DNA of 64,000 nt from NCBI GenBank assembly GCA_963742315.1, contig CAVULE010000003.1:682001-746000 (forward strand), written 5' to 3'. Positions 26,615 through 36,965 of this stretch are shown here, piece by piece. Under the pieces are notes generated by a model. The model had not been told where the DNA came from, ran no database searches, and saw only the letters and a program-made list of their open reading frames with translations. Position 1 is the stretch's first letter. Every line of letters starts with the position of its first letter. The stretch is from AV69 sp963742315. Its GTDB lineage: Bacteria; Verrucomicrobiota; Verrucomicrobiia; Chthoniobacterales; UBA10450. Position numbers and translations under genes: made by a program.

Positions 26615-27259
26615 TTATGCCGCCGCTTCAGATGCTGGCGCGACAGCGGCATCGTGGGCCAGCGCTTCGCCGACGAGGTAGCGCGTGAAGCGGCGAATAA
26701 CAATGTTTTCGCCCAGTTCCGCGATTTTCGCGCTCACCAATTCCCTGATTGTTTGGTCGGGATTCTTGATGAATCCCTGCTCCAGCAAACAAACCGTGCT
26801 ATAAAATTTCTCCAGTTTTCCGTCGACAATTTTGTTCATCACCGCTTCCGGTTTGCCTTTGACCTGCCCCTTATAAATCTCGCGCTCGGCTTCAATCAAC
26901 GCTCCGGGCACGTCGTCCCGGCTGACGTAGAGCGGATGCGCCGCCGCAATATGCAAGGTGATGTCCTTTACGAAAGCGCGGAAATTCTCGTTCTTGGCCA
27001 CGAAATCGGTCTCGCAATTTACTTCCACCAGCACCCCGACTTTCCCCTGCAAATGAATGTAGGACGCGACAATTCCTTCCTTCGTTACGCGCGACGCTTT
27101 CTTGCTCGCGCTCGCGATGCCTTTTGTTCGCAAGATCACTTCCGCCTTGCCCAGGTCGCCGTCCGCCTCGGTCAACGCGCGTTTGCAATCCATCATCCCC
27201 GCATTTGTTCGGTCGCGAAGTTCCTTAACGGTTTTGGGATCGATCTGCATGGTCAACAT
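26615..27259 (-). CDS. tsf: Translation elongation factor Ts
   Basis: A 214-residue nucleotide-exchange factor for EF-Tu. The N-terminal KELRDRTNAGMMDCKRAL with TDFV in CETDFVAKNENF is diagnostic. It follows rpsB by 65 bases, the usual pairing, and closes the minus-strand translation/transcription block. Confidence 0.95.
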   Translation of the reverse strand: MLTMQIDPKTVKELRDRTNAGMMDCKRALTEADGDLGKAEVILRTKGIASASKKASRVTKEGIVASYIHLQGKVGVLVEVNCETDFVAKNENFRAFVKDITLHIAAAHPLYVSRDDVPGALIEAEREIYKGQVKGKPEAVMNKIVDGKLEKFYSTVCLLEQGFIKNPDQTIRELVSAKIAELGENIVIRRFTRYLVGEALAHDAAVAPASEAAA

Positions 27260-27324
27260 GTTAAATCGTTACATCGTAAATCGGCAGAGCAGTCACGGAT
27301 CGGGTCTTCGATCCACGTCCCGCC

Positions 27325-28056
27325 CTAGGCGGAGACCCCCGCCATCTCTGCCTGGGCCGCGACGGAAGAGTCGCCGCTGGCCGAGACAATCGCATCAACC
27401 AATTTCTGCAAAATCACGCGAATCGCCCGAATGGCATCGTCGTTGCCCGCAATCGGATAATCGATAATTTCCGGATCGGCGTTGGTATCGACTATCGCCA
27501 CCGTTGGAATATTGAGTCGGCGCGCTTCGTTGACCGCGTTCTGCTCCCGGGTTGTGTCAACCACGACGAGGACGTCGGGCAGTTGCGCCATTTCCAGAAT
27601 GCCGTCGAGGTTTCGGCGGAGTTTGGCACCTTCGCGATTGAGCGCTGCGATCTCCTGTTTTCCCATCTTTTTGAAGGCGGGCGATTGTTCGATCTGCTCG
27701 ATGAATTTCAAACGCCCAATACTTTTGCGAATCGTCGCCAGATTCGTCAATGTTCCGCCTAGCCAGCGTTGATTGACATAAAATTGTCCGCAGGCCAGGG
27801 CCGCTTCCTTCACCGCCTGCTGCGCCTGTTTCTTGCAGCCAACGAACAGGATTTTCCCACCGCGCCGCGTCACTTCTTGCAGAAACTGGGTCGCGCGCTG
27901 CAATTGCTTTACCGTCTCATCAAGATTGATGATGTAGATCTGGTTTTTCTGCTCGAAAATGTAGGGGCGCATCTTCGGGTTCCAGCGCTTGGTCTGGTGC
28001 CCAAAATGCACGCCGGCTTCCAAAAGCTCCGGCACAAGTTCAGTCGTATCTGCCAT
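27325..28056 (-). CDS. rpsB: 30S ribosomal protein S2
   Basis: The S2 family begins at MADTTELVPELLEAGVHFGH (ATG at 28056), with KRWNPKMRPYIFEQKNQIYI and the C-terminal VDTNADPEIIDYPIAGNDDA. The open frame extends further upstream to 28197, but that part is translated repeat DNA and not S2. It lies between pduO and tsf; S2 and EF-Ts are normally co-transcribed. Confidence 0.95.
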   Translation of the reverse strand: MADTTELVPELLEAGVHFGHQTKRWNPKMRPYIFEQKNQIYIINLDETVKQLQRATQFLQEVTRRGGKILFVGCKKQAQQAVKEAALACGQFYVNQRWLGGTLTNLATIRKSIGRLKFIEQIEQSPAFKKMGKQEIAALNREGAKLRRNLDGILEMAQLPDVLVVVDTTREQNAVNEARRLNIPTVAIVDTNADPEIIDYPIAGNDDAIRAIRVILQKLVDAIVSASGDSSVAAQAEMAGVSA

Positions 28057-28169
28057 AGGGAAAATTAACGCGCCCGCCGACGGGCGAGCGGACGTGGAAG
28101 ATGCCGTAAGGCTGCCTTGAAGGCAAACGGAAATATGGAGCGATGGAGCAGTGGAGTAATGGGTTCGAA

Positions 28170-28250
28170 GCGGCTCGACCGAGTCTCGCCTTACCAATTA
28201 CCTGCTTCACGATCTCTGGTAGCGCGACGCTCCGCGGAGCCTCGCCGCCT
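28170..28250. repeat. Family E repeat, reversed copy
   Basis: CGGCTCGACCGAGTCTCGCC then TTACCAA is the reverse complement of the family E core. It is followed by GGTAGCGCGACGCTCCGCGG. It fills the pduO-rpsB spacer. Confidence 0.65.
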
Positions 28251-28800
28251 ATTTCCCTGCTCTACTTGAGTCCGCCTGCTCGATCTTTCGGGCCAGCAAC
28301 CAGCACAGATCGGACAAGCGATTGAGGTAGCGCAGGATCTCGATGTTGAAGGCCCGGTCGTCGTTGACCAGGGCAGCGACGCGGCGCTCGGCGCGGCGGC
28401 AGGTAGTGCGCGCGTTATCAAGCGCGGCCGAAGCCACCGAAGCCCCGGGGATAACCCAGTCTTTTGGATAAAGTGATTTGTCTTTTTCCAGCTCGTCGAT
28501 TACCCCAGTTAACCGATTAACCATCGCGTCGGTTGTGATCTGGAATCCGTCTTTCCGATACCGCTCCAAATCTTCGGGTGAAGTCGCGAGTTCGCCCATT
28601 ACCGAAATCAACTCCTTTTGCGCCGCCAAGATCTCGCTCCGCACAAATTCATTCGATATCGCCGCTCGTGCCAAACCCAACGCGCTATTCAATTCATCAA
28701 CGCAACCGTAAGCATCGACCCGATGATCGGTCTTTGGCACCCGCCGCCCATACATGAGCGACGTTTCGCCTTTGTCGCCCGTCTTGGTCGCAATGGACAT
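28249..28800 (-). CDS. pduO: PduO-type cob(I)alamin adenosyltransferase
   Basis: A 183-residue trimeric enzyme that transfers the adenosyl group of ATP to cob(I)alamin, making coenzyme B12. The ATP site is TKTGDKGETSLMYGRRVPK at the N-terminus. VDELNSALGLAR and the C-terminal CRRAERRVAAL and RYLNRLSDLCWLLAR motifs are intact. It follows rpoC by 83 bases, an unusual place. With the cobalamin riboswitch and BtuB-like receptor at 44.5-46.9 kb it suggests uptake and activation of external B12. Confidence 0.93.
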   Translation of the reverse strand: MSIATKTGDKGETSLMYGRRVPKTDHRVDAYGCVDELNSALGLARAAISNEFVRSEILAAQKELISVMGELATSPEDLERYRKDGFQITTDAMVNRLTGVIDELEKDKSLYPKDWVIPGASVASAALDNARTTCRRAERRVAALVNDDRAFNIEILRYLNRLSDLCWLLARKIEQADSSRAGK

Positions 28801-28807
28801 CGCTCAA

Positions 28808-28871
28808 ATTGTAGGGCGTTTCTGTGAAACGCCAATCCAAGGATCGGCATCTGACACAGATGTCCTACAAT
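28808..28871. repeat. Family C repeat between rpoC and pduO
   Basis: ATTGTAGGGC... with an inner GGCGTTTCTGTGAAACGCC hairpin and a second ATCTGACACAGAT hairpin, ending in CCTACAAT. It fills the spacer and may act as an mRNA stem after rpoC. Confidence 0.8.
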
Positions 28872-28883
28872 CCGCTCCGCTGC

Positions 28884-31800
28884 TTACCCTATCGCTGGCT
28901 GCGGTTCGGATTCCTCTATCATCGCCGCGGCCACCGGCTCGCCTTTCTCAATGAGACGAATTTCACGATGTTTTCCAAAACCGGTGCCGGCCGGAATCAA
29001 GTGACCCATAATCACATTCTCCTTAAATCCGCGGAGACGATCGACCTTGCCCAGCGTAGCCGCTTCCGTCAGGACGCGTGTTGTATCCTGAAATGATGCC
29101 GCCGAGATGAAGCTATCGGTTTCAAGCGAGGCCTTGGTGATTCCAAGTAGCACCGGCACGGCTTCCGCTGGTTTGCCGCCCTGCTCGACCACACGTTTGT
29201 TCTCCTCCTCGAACTCAAGCTTATCGACCTGATCGCCCCAAAGCAGCGTCGTGTCGCCGGGATCGGTAATTTTTACCTTGCGCAACATCTGGCGCACGAT
29301 GATCTCGATGTGTTTGTCGTTAATCTCGACCCCTTGCAGCCGGTAAACTTCCTGCACCTCGTTTACCAGGTGTTCCTGTAAATCCTGCGGCCCGCACACT
29401 TCCAGAATTTCGTGCGGCACCACCGGCCCTTCGGTCATCTGCTGACCTTTCTTCACGAAGTCGCCTTTGAAAACGATGATGTGTTTGGTCAGCGGGATCA
29501 GGTGCTCCTCTTCTGCATTGGTCTCCGGATCCTTCAAAATGAGGCGGCGCTTTCCGCGGACGGTCCCGCCCATTTCAACAACGCCATCGATTTTCGCGAT
29601 CTCAGCCGCATCCTTGGGACGACGGGCTTCGAAAAGTTCCGCCACTCGCGGCAGACCGCCGGTGATATCTTTCGTCTTCGCCACTTTCCGCGGAGTTTTT
29701 GCAAGTAACGCGCCGGCGCGGACCTTTTGGCCTTCCTCGACAATGACGTGCGCACCCGCCGGAATCGAGTAACTGGCGAGCACTTCCTTCTTCTCGCCCA
29801 CAATCACGATTTGCGGATGCAAATCTTCCTTGTGTTCGATAATGACCGTGCCCATCAGGCCGGTCGCTTCGTCGACGTCGCGTTTAATGGTGACGCCCGC
29901 AATCATGTCGCGGAATTCAATCTTGCCGCTTTTATCGGTAAGAATCGGGACGTTATAGGGATCCCATTGCACGAAGGTCTCGGCCTTTTTCACCTCGGCG
30001 CCATCTGGTTTGGAAATAACCGAGCCAATCACGACATTGTAGCGTTCGAGCTCGCGTCCTTCGGCATTGTGCACGCCGATGCTACCGTTCTTGTTCAGCA
30101 CGATCCAACTGCCGTCGAGCGCCTGCACCGTGCGCAGATCGTTGAACTGAAGATGGCCATCATTCTTCGCCTTAATGATCGGTTGCTTGAAGGTTTGGCT
30201 CGCGGTTCCACCGATGTGAAATGTTCGCATCGTCAATTGCGTTCCGGGCTCGCCAATCGATTGCGCCGCAATGATACCAACCGCTTCACCCAACTTCACG
30301 AATTGGCCGGTGGCCAGATTGCGTCCGTAGCACATCGCGCAAACGCCGCGGCCACATTCGCAGGTCAGGACCGAACGAATCTTTAATTCTTCCACACCAG
30401 CGCGCTGCAAATTGGCTGCGATTTGTTCGTCGATGAGCTGATTCGCTTTCACCAACTTCTTCTTTTTATCGACGGGGTCGACAATGGTCTGGCAACTGAC
30501 GCGCCCAATGATGCGCTGAGCCAGATCGACCACTTCCTCGTCGCCCTCGTAAATGGAACGAACGGTGATCCCATTCACTGTTCCGCAATCATCTTCATTG
30601 ATGATCACGTCCTGCGCGGCATCAACCAGTTTGCGAGTAAGATAACCGGAGTCGGCTGTTTTGAGCGCGGTGTCGGCCAGACCCTTTCGCGCACCGTGCG
30701 TCGAGATGAAGTATTCGAGTACCGTTAAACCTTCGCGGAAATTGGAAGTGATCGGGCGCTCGATGATTTCGCCGCTCGGCTTTGCCATCAAACCACGCAT
30801 CCCGGCGAGCTGGCGAACCTGTTGGCGATTACCGCGCGCACCAGAATCAACCATGAGGTAAACGGGGTTCAATTCCTTGCGCCCATCATTGTGCTCAAGG
30901 GTGCGGAACATGACGTTGGAGATTTCGTCACCGGCGTGCGTCCAGATGTCGATGATCTTATTGTATCGCTCGCCGTCGGTAATAATGCCTTTGCGATACT
31001 GTTGCTCTACCGTTTTGATTTGTTTGTAAGCGTTATCGAGTTCGATCTGCTTTTCTTTCGGAATAATCATGTCCGAAATTCCAATCGAAACGCCGGCTTT
31101 GGTCGCTTCGCGGAAACCCAGCTCCTTCAGTTTATCAAGCGTCTCGACCGTTCCTTCCTGACCAGAGACCTGGTAGCAGCGCCAGATAATGTCACTCAAT
31201 TGCTTCTTGCCCGCAGCCCGATTGAAAAAACCAATGTCCTTTGGCCAAATTTGATTGAAGAGGACGCGGCCGGCGGTGGTCTCGATTACCCGTATGCCTT
31301 TGTCGCCATAAATAGTATCGCGGCCGAAATCGGGGTTCTTGAATCGAATGCGGTCATGCGTTTTGACCGAGCCCTCCGCCATCGCGAATTCCACCTCGAC
31401 CGCATCGGCAAATAACGGCAGACGTGCCTCGCCATCACCGCCAGCGGCGCGGCGCGGGTTTTGCGTAAGGTAATAGCACCCGAGGGTGATGTCCTGCGAC
31501 GGAGTAGTGATCGGCTTCCCACTCGAGGGCGAGAAAATGTTATTCGGCGCCAGCATCAACATGCGCGCTTCCATCTGTGCCTCGACTGACAACGGCACGT
31601 GCACCGCCATCTGGTCGCCGTCGAAGTCAGCGTTGTAAGCTGTGCAAACCAACGGATGAATGCGAATGGCTTCGCCTTCGATCAACTGTGGCTCGAACGC
31701 CTGGATCGAGAGTCGATGCAACGTCGGCGCGCGATTCAGCAGTACCGGATGCCCGCGGGTGACTTCGTCGAGAATGTCCCAGACTTCCGGCGTTTGCCGC

Positions 31801-33008
31801 TCGATCATCTTCTTGGCGCTACGCACAGTGTGGACGTAGCCCAGATCTTTCAGCCGCCGGATGATGAACGGCTCGAACAAAACTAGCGCCATTTTCTTGG
31901 GCAAACCGCATTGATGCAGTTTCAACTCCGGCCCGATGACAATGACGGAACGGCCTGAATAATCGACCCGCTTCCCAAGCAAGTTTTGACGGAACCGTCC
32001 GCCCTTGCCCTTGAGCATGTCGGAAAGTGATTTCAGTGGACGATTGCCCGCGCCCGTGACGGCGCGGCCGTGACGACCATTGTCGAAGAGCGCGTCGACC
32101 GCTTCCTGAAGCATGCGCTTCTCGTTGCGAATGATGACGTCGGGCGTTTTGAGTTGGAGTAAATTCTTCAACCGATTGTTGCGGTTGATGACGCGGCGAT
32201 AGAGATCATTCAGATCGCTTGTGGCAAAACGTCCGCCTTCCAGCGGGACGAGCGGGCGCAAGTCCGGCGGAATCACCGGCAATACTTCCAGAACCATCCA
32301 TTCCGGCCGCGCGTGCGAGGAGATGAAGCCCTGCACGAGTTTCAAACGTTTTGCCAATTTCTTGCGAATCTGTTTGCTCTTGGTATTTCCCATCGCCTGC
32401 TCGAGCTCTTTGTTGAGCTTATGCAGGTCGATCTCAGCTAATAATTTCTTGACGGCTTCCGCGCCCATTCCGGCGTTGAACCCTTCACCGTATTGCTCCT
32501 GCGCTTCGCGGAATTCGACCTCGTTCAGCAGCTGCGTCTTTTGCAGCGGCGTCTGGCCCGGATCAACCACGATGTAATCTTCGTAATAGATGACGCGCTC
32601 GAGTTGTCGCGCGCTCATGTCGAGCATAAGACCGAGGCGCGAGGGCATGCATTTGTAAAACCAGATGTGCGAAACCGGCACCGCCAGCTCAATGTGCCCC
32701 ATTCGTTCGCGCCGTACCCGCGCCAGGGTCACTTCCACCCCACAGCGGTCGCAAATGACGCCTTTGTGTTTGATCCGCTTGTATTTCCCGCAGGAACATT
32801 CCCAATCGCGCGTCGGCCCAAAGATTCGCTCGCAGAAAAGTCCGCCCTTCTCCGGCTTAAATGTCCGGTAATTGATCGTCTCTGGATTTTTAACTTCGCC
32901 CTTGCTCCACGAGCGCATGGTATCGCTCGAGGCCACGCCAATCGCGACCTGATCAAAACCAACTGCCCTCTCTTCGCCCACTAACTCCCGCCAGGAATGT
33001 TCGTTCAT
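28884..33008 (-). CDS. rpoC: RNA polymerase subunit beta'
   Basis: 1374 residues. The N-terminal zinc cluster uses C71, C73, C86 and C89 (CSCGKYKRIKHKG, CDRCG). The catalytic loop YNADFDGDQMAVHVP holds the three Mg-binding Asp residues. The second zinc site is CECGRGVCAMCYGR, and the trigger-loop and bridge-helix regions (GEAVGIIAAQSIGEPGTQL) are complete. It follows rpoB with a 150-base spacer that holds a family A repeat. Confidence 0.98.
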   Translation of the reverse strand: MNEHSWRELVGEERAVGFDQVAIGVASSDTMRSWSKGEVKNPETINYRTFKPEKGGLFCERIFGPTRDWECSCGKYKRIKHKGVICDRCGVEVTLARVRRERMGHIELAVPVSHIWFYKCMPSRLGLMLDMSARQLERVIYYEDYIVVDPGQTPLQKTQLLNEVEFREAQEQYGEGFNAGMGAEAVKKLLAEIDLHKLNKELEQAMGNTKSKQIRKKLAKRLKLVQGFISSHARPEWMVLEVLPVIPPDLRPLVPLEGGRFATSDLNDLYRRVINRNNRLKNLLQLKTPDVIIRNEKRMLQEAVDALFDNGRHGRAVTGAGNRPLKSLSDMLKGKGGRFRQNLLGKRVDYSGRSVIVIGPELKLHQCGLPKKMALVLFEPFIIRRLKDLGYVHTVRSAKKMIERQTPEVWDILDEVTRGHPVLLNRAPTLHRLSIQAFEPQLIEGEAIRIHPLVCTAYNADFDGDQMAVHVPLSVEAQMEARMLMLAPNNIFSPSSGKPITTPSQDITLGCYYLTQNPRRAAGGDGEARLPLFADAVEVEFAMAEGSVKTHDRIRFKNPDFGRDTIYGDKGIRVIETTAGRVLFNQIWPKDIGFFNRAAGKKQLSDIIWRCYQVSGQEGTVETLDKLKELGFREATKAGVSIGISDMIIPKEKQIELDNAYKQIKTVEQQYRKGIITDGERYNKIIDIWTHAGDEISNVMFRTLEHNDGRKELNPVYLMVDSGARGNRQQVRQLAGMRGLMAKPSGEIIERPITSNFREGLTVLEYFISTHGARKGLADTALKTADSGYLTRKLVDAAQDVIINEDDCGTVNGITVRSIYEGDEEVVDLAQRIIGRVSCQTIVDPVDKKKKLVKANQLIDEQIAANLQRAGVEELKIRSVLTCECGRGVCAMCYGRNLATGQFVKLGEAVGIIAAQSIGEPGTQLTMRTFHIGGTASQTFKQPIIKAKNDGHLQFNDLRTVQALDGSWIVLNKNGSIGVHNAEGRELERYNVVIGSVISKPDGAEVKKAETFVQWDPYNVPILTDKSGKIEFRDMIAGVTIKRDVDEATGLMGTVIIEHKEDLHPQIVIVGEKKEVLASYSIPAGAHVIVEEGQKVRAGALLAKTPRKVAKTKDITGGLPRVAELFEARRPKDAAEIAKIDGVVEMGGTVRGKRRLILKDPETNAEEEHLIPLTKHIIVFKGDFVKKGQQMTEGPVVPHEILEVCGPQDLQEHLVNEVQEVYRLQGVEINDKHIEIIVRQMLRKVKITDPGDTTLLWGDQVDKLEFEEENKRVVEQGGKPAEAVPVLLGITKASLETDSFISAASFQDTTRVLTEAATLGKVDRLRGFKENVIMGHLIPAGTGFGKHREIRLIEKGEPVAAAMIEESEPQPAIG

Positions 33009-33069
33009 CTATTTAATTCTCGTTAACTACTTCAAAAATCGTTATTGGCCCTCCTGGACCGCGCCTCTG

Positions 33070-33152
33070 AAATTCCGAGCGCAGTCGAGGAATCTCTTAC
33101 TATTTCCTCCGCCTCCAATGATCAGAGATGTCTCGACTTCGCTCGACATGAC
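33070..33152. repeat. Family A repeat in the rpoB-rpoC spacer
   Basis: ATTCCGAGCGCAGTCGAGG and the inverted TCTCGACTTCGCTCGACATG then AC flank a short unique loop. It occupies most of the rpoB-rpoC spacer, where a strong hairpin could affect the balance of the two subunits. Confidence 0.75.
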
Positions 33153-33158
33153 AAAAAG

Positions 33159-36100
33159 TTAGGCTGCACCATCGAAAACACTGGTCGGAGCCTGACCGCC
33201 AACTTTGACGTCGAGCCCGAGACTCTGCATTTCTTTGATCAGCACGTTAAAAGATTCCGGGGTGCCCGCTTCCAGCGAGTTATCACCTTTCACGATGGAT
33301 TCATAAATCCGGGTGCGTCCTTGCACGTCGTCGGATTTCACGGTCAGCAACTCCTGAAGAGTATAAGCGGCGCCGTACGCTTCCAGCGCCCACACTTCCA
33401 TCTCGCCAAAACGCTGGCCGCCATATTGGGCCTTTCCGCCCAGCGGCTGTTGCGTAACCAGTGAGTACGGACCAACCGCACGTGCGTGAATTTTATCGGC
33501 CACGAGGTGACCGAGCTTCATCATGTAGATGTAGCCGACCACCACTTCCTGATCGAAGGCGTCGCCAGTGCGCCCATCGAACAACCGGGCCTTGCCATTT
33601 TCATGCACCCAACTGAAGCCTTCAACTTTCTTCGCCTCCTTTAAATACTCGCGGATCTTGCTTTCAGGAATTCCGTCGAAGACCGGCGTCGCCACTCGGA
33701 AGCCGAGCGCTTTTGCGGCCACACCAAGATGGGTTTCGAGCACCTGACCGACATTCATACGGCTTGGCACACCCAGCGGATTCAGCACGATTTCCACCGG
33801 CGTTCCATCCGGCAAAAACGGCATATCTTCTTCCGGCACGATGCGCGCGACCACGCCTTTGTTGCCGTGGCGGCCGGCCATCTTGTCGCCAACCGAAAGC
33901 TTGCGCTTGCTCGCGATGTAAACTTTTACCTGTTTAATGATGCCGGGATCGATATCGTCGCCGCTCTCCACCCGGTCCATCGCGCGTTCCCGCTCGAGTT
34001 CAAGCTCGGCAAACTTGTGTTCGTACGAGGCAATGATCTCGCGGATCTTGTTCCGGATGGGCGAGGGATCGATCTCGATGTGATCGTAAACGTTCGCCAG
34101 CTTGCGCAATAGCGTCTTAGTAATCTTGCGATTCGCCGGGATGATGATTTCGCCAGTCTGCGCGTTCACCACATCGAGCGGAATTTTTTCACCCAGCAAG
34201 ATATTGGAAAGCGAATCGGTTAACTGTTCCGTCAACCCTTCCTTCTTTTTGCGATGGTCTTCTGTGATCGTTTTGAGCTGACGTTTCGTTTCTGTCGGCG
34301 TCAATTTCTCGCGCGAGACTTCGCGGCGTGACGAAACCTTCACATCCATCACGATGCCGTAAGTGCCGGATGGAACAGTCAAGGACGTGTCTTTCACGTC
34401 GGCGGCTTTTTCACCGAAGATAGCGCGCAGCAATCGTTCTTCCGGCGCCAGTTCCGTTTCGGATTTCGGCGTGATTTTGCCGACTAGAATGTCGCCCGGT
34501 TTCACTTCCGCGCCGACCCGAACCACTCCGTCCGGTCCCAGATTGCGCAGCGCTTCTTCACTGACATTTGGAATATCGCGCGTGATTTCTTCCGGCCCGA
34601 GCTTGGTATCGCGTGCCCCGATCTCGAACTCGTCGATGTGAATGGAAGTGTAGATATCTTCCTTCACCACCTTCTCCGAGATCATGATGGCGTCTTCAAA
34701 GTTGTAACCGTTCCAGGGCATGAACGCGACCAGGACATTGCGCCCAAGCGCCAGTTCGCCGTGATCGGTGTTCGGTCCATCGGCGATGACCTGTCCGCGC
34801 TTCACGTGCTGACCTTTTTTCACGATCGGCTTCTGGTTCACGCACGTGCCGGCGTTCGAGCGCATGAATTTGCGCAGTTCGTAAACATGAACGCCCGCCT
34901 CCGAATCGCTCTTCAATTTCTTACGCCCTTCCGGCATGTGACCGTCTTTTGTCACCACGATTTGATCGGCCGTAACAGAAGCAACTTTTCCGCTATCGAT
35001 CGCAATCAGAACCGCGTGTGAATCGCGCGCGACCTTGCTCTCAAGCCCGGTGCCGACCAATGGTGCTTCGTTCACAATCAGTGGCACGCCCTGGCGTTGC
35101 ATGTTCGAACCCATGAGAGCGCGGTTAGCGTCGTCATGTTCTAAAAATGGAATCAATCCCGCCGCCACCGAAACCAGCTGTTTCGGCGACACATCCATGT
35201 AATGCACCTTCGAAGGTTCGACTTCGAGAAAGTCCCCACGGTAACGCACTGAAACTTTTTCGCCGGTGAAATGGCCCCGGCCATCAATCGGAGCGTTCGC
35301 CTGCGCCACCAGATAATTCTCTTCGCGATCGCCGGTAAGATATTCCACTTCGTCGGTAACGCGGCCGTTGTGAACCTTGCGATAAGGCGTCTCGATAAAG
35401 CCAAATTCGTTGATTCGGGCAAAGGTCGACATCGAGCTGATTAATCCAATGTTCGGCCCTTCTGGCGTCTCGATTGGGCAAATCCGTCCGTAGTGCGAGG
35501 GATGAACGTCGCGCACTTCGAATCCGGCACGATCACGCGAGAGACCGCCCGGTCCCAGCGCCGAAAGCCGACGCTTGTGGGTCAGCTCCGCCAGCGGATT
35601 CGTCTGATCCATGAATTGGGAAAGCTGTGAGCGACCAAAGAAATCGCGAATGACCGCGCTGAGCGCCTTGGGATTGATCAGCTTTTGCGGAGTCATCCCG
35701 TCGATATTGATGTCGAACAAAGTCATGCGCTCTTTCACCAGACGCTCCGTACGCGCCAGACCGACGCGGCATTGATTGGCCAGGAGCTCTCCTACGGTGC
35801 GAACGCGGCGGCTCCCCAGATGATCGATGTCGTCGAGCGTGCCTTCGCCGCGGCGTAGATTGATCAGGTATTTGATCGCGGCGATAAAATCCTTGTCCGT
35901 CAAAATTCGCTCGTTCAGATCCACGTCGATCCCGAGTTTTTGGTTCAACTTATAGCGCCCGACTCGCCCGAGATCGTATTTCTTCGGATCAAAAAACAGT
36001 CGTTTCAAAAGAGCGCGCGCATTGGCCACCGTTGGCGGATCGCCCGGGCGCAGGCGGCGGTAAATATCCTTGAGCGCTTCTTCTTGGTCATGAGCCGGAT

Positions 36101-36965
36101 CTTTCTTCAACGCCTTTACCACCGTGTCGTCCGTCGAAATGTCGATCACCTTCACTTCCTTGATTCCAAGCGCCATAATCTGGCGAACAGTCGCGAGCGT
36201 GAGCGGTTCAAACGCGCGCGCCACCGTGACCTCGCCGTCGCGCACCTCGGCCGTCAGCACCTTGGTCGTGAGCATTTCTTCGTCGAGCTTCTCGCTCAAT
36301 TTCAGCGTCTCGATGTTATAAAAAAGTTTAATGACGTCTTCATCGGGGCCATACCCGAGAGCGCGCAGAAAAGTGGTGGCCAAAAATTTCCGGCGGCGTT
36401 TCCGGCGATCGAGATAGATATAGAGGAGGTCGGCGGTATCGAATTGCACTTCGATCCACGAGCCGCGATCGGGAATGATGCGAAAACTGTAAAGCACCTT
36501 GCCGTTGAGGTGCACCGATGATTCAAAGGCGATCCCGGGCGAACGATGCAGCTGGGAAACAACCACCCGCTCCGCCCCATTGATCACAAACGTTCCCTGC
36601 GGCGTCATGAGCGGGATCTCGCCCATATAGACTTTCTCTTCCTTAGTCCCCTTTTCCTCCTTGAGCTGGAAGGTGACGTGCAGGGGTGCGCTAAAAGTCT
36701 GCCCTTCGCGTTGCGCTTCCAACGCAGCCAATTTTGGCTCGCCAATCTCGTAATGACTAAAATCCAACGTCGCCTTTTCGTCGTAACTCTGGATCGGGAA
36801 AACTTCCTTGAAGACAGCCTGCAAGCCGTAGTTCTTGCGTTTGGCCAGCGGTACGTCTTTTTGCAAAAAGTCGACGTACGAGTTCAGCTGAACTTCGATG
36901 AGATTTGGCGGCTCAATGCCTTCTTTGATGCTTCCGAAATGAATGCGCTCTGCCCGTTCTGACAT
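33159..36965 (-). CDS. rpoB: RNA polymerase subunit beta
   Basis: 1268 residues with all core motifs: the rifampicin pocket FGRSQLSQFMDQTNPL with ELTHKRRLSALGPGGL (no classic resistance changes seen), RDVHPSHYGRICPIETPEGP, and the C-terminal KMAGRHGNKGVVARI and GGKAQYGGQRFGEMEVWALE motifs. Start MSERAERIHFG at 36965. The 560-base upstream spacer to rplL is unusually long for this gene pair. Confidence 0.98.
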   Translation of the reverse strand: MSERAERIHFGSIKEGIEPPNLIEVQLNSYVDFLQKDVPLAKRKNYGLQAVFKEVFPIQSYDEKATLDFSHYEIGEPKLAALEAQREGQTFSAPLHVTFQLKEEKGTKEEKVYMGEIPLMTPQGTFVINGAERVVVSQLHRSPGIAFESSVHLNGKVLYSFRIIPDRGSWIEVQFDTADLLYIYLDRRKRRRKFLATTFLRALGYGPDEDVIKLFYNIETLKLSEKLDEEMLTTKVLTAEVRDGEVTVARAFEPLTLATVRQIMALGIKEVKVIDISTDDTVVKALKKDPAHDQEEALKDIYRRLRPGDPPTVANARALLKRLFFDPKKYDLGRVGRYKLNQKLGIDVDLNERILTDKDFIAAIKYLINLRRGEGTLDDIDHLGSRRVRTVGELLANQCRVGLARTERLVKERMTLFDINIDGMTPQKLINPKALSAVIRDFFGRSQLSQFMDQTNPLAELTHKRRLSALGPGGLSRDRAGFEVRDVHPSHYGRICPIETPEGPNIGLISSMSTFARINEFGFIETPYRKVHNGRVTDEVEYLTGDREENYLVAQANAPIDGRGHFTGEKVSVRYRGDFLEVEPSKVHYMDVSPKQLVSVAAGLIPFLEHDDANRALMGSNMQRQGVPLIVNEAPLVGTGLESKVARDSHAVLIAIDSGKVASVTADQIVVTKDGHMPEGRKKLKSDSEAGVHVYELRKFMRSNAGTCVNQKPIVKKGQHVKRGQVIADGPNTDHGELALGRNVLVAFMPWNGYNFEDAIMISEKVVKEDIYTSIHIDEFEIGARDTKLGPEEITRDIPNVSEEALRNLGPDGVVRVGAEVKPGDILVGKITPKSETELAPEERLLRAIFGEKAADVKDTSLTVPSGTYGIVMDVKVSSRREVSREKLTPTETKRQLKTITEDHRKKKEGLTEQLTDSLSNILLGEKIPLDVVNAQTGEIIIPANRKITKTLLRKLANVYDHIEIDPSPIRNKIREIIASYEHKFAELELERERAMDRVESGDDIDPGIIKQVKVYIASKRKLSVGDKMAGRHGNKGVVARIVPEEDMPFLPDGTPVEIVLNPLGVPSRMNVGQVLETHLGVAAKALGFRVATPVFDGIPESKIREYLKEAKKVEGFSWVHENGKARLFDGRTGDAFDQEVVVGYIYMMKLGHLVADKIHARAVGPYSLVTQQPLGGKAQYGGQRFGEMEVWALEAYGAAYTLQELLTVKSDDVQGRTRIYESIVKGDNSLEAGTPESFNVLIKEMQSLGLDVKVGGQAPTSVFDGAA

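Noticed and set aside
28057..28197. N-terminal extension of S2
   Set aside because: The S2 family starts at 28056; the extra codons are leader and repeat DNA.
29412..31415. Long plus-strand open frames opposite rpoC
   Set aside because: They mirror the rpoC codons, lack ribosome sites and resemble no family; the same holds for those opposite rpoB, tuf and DUF885.
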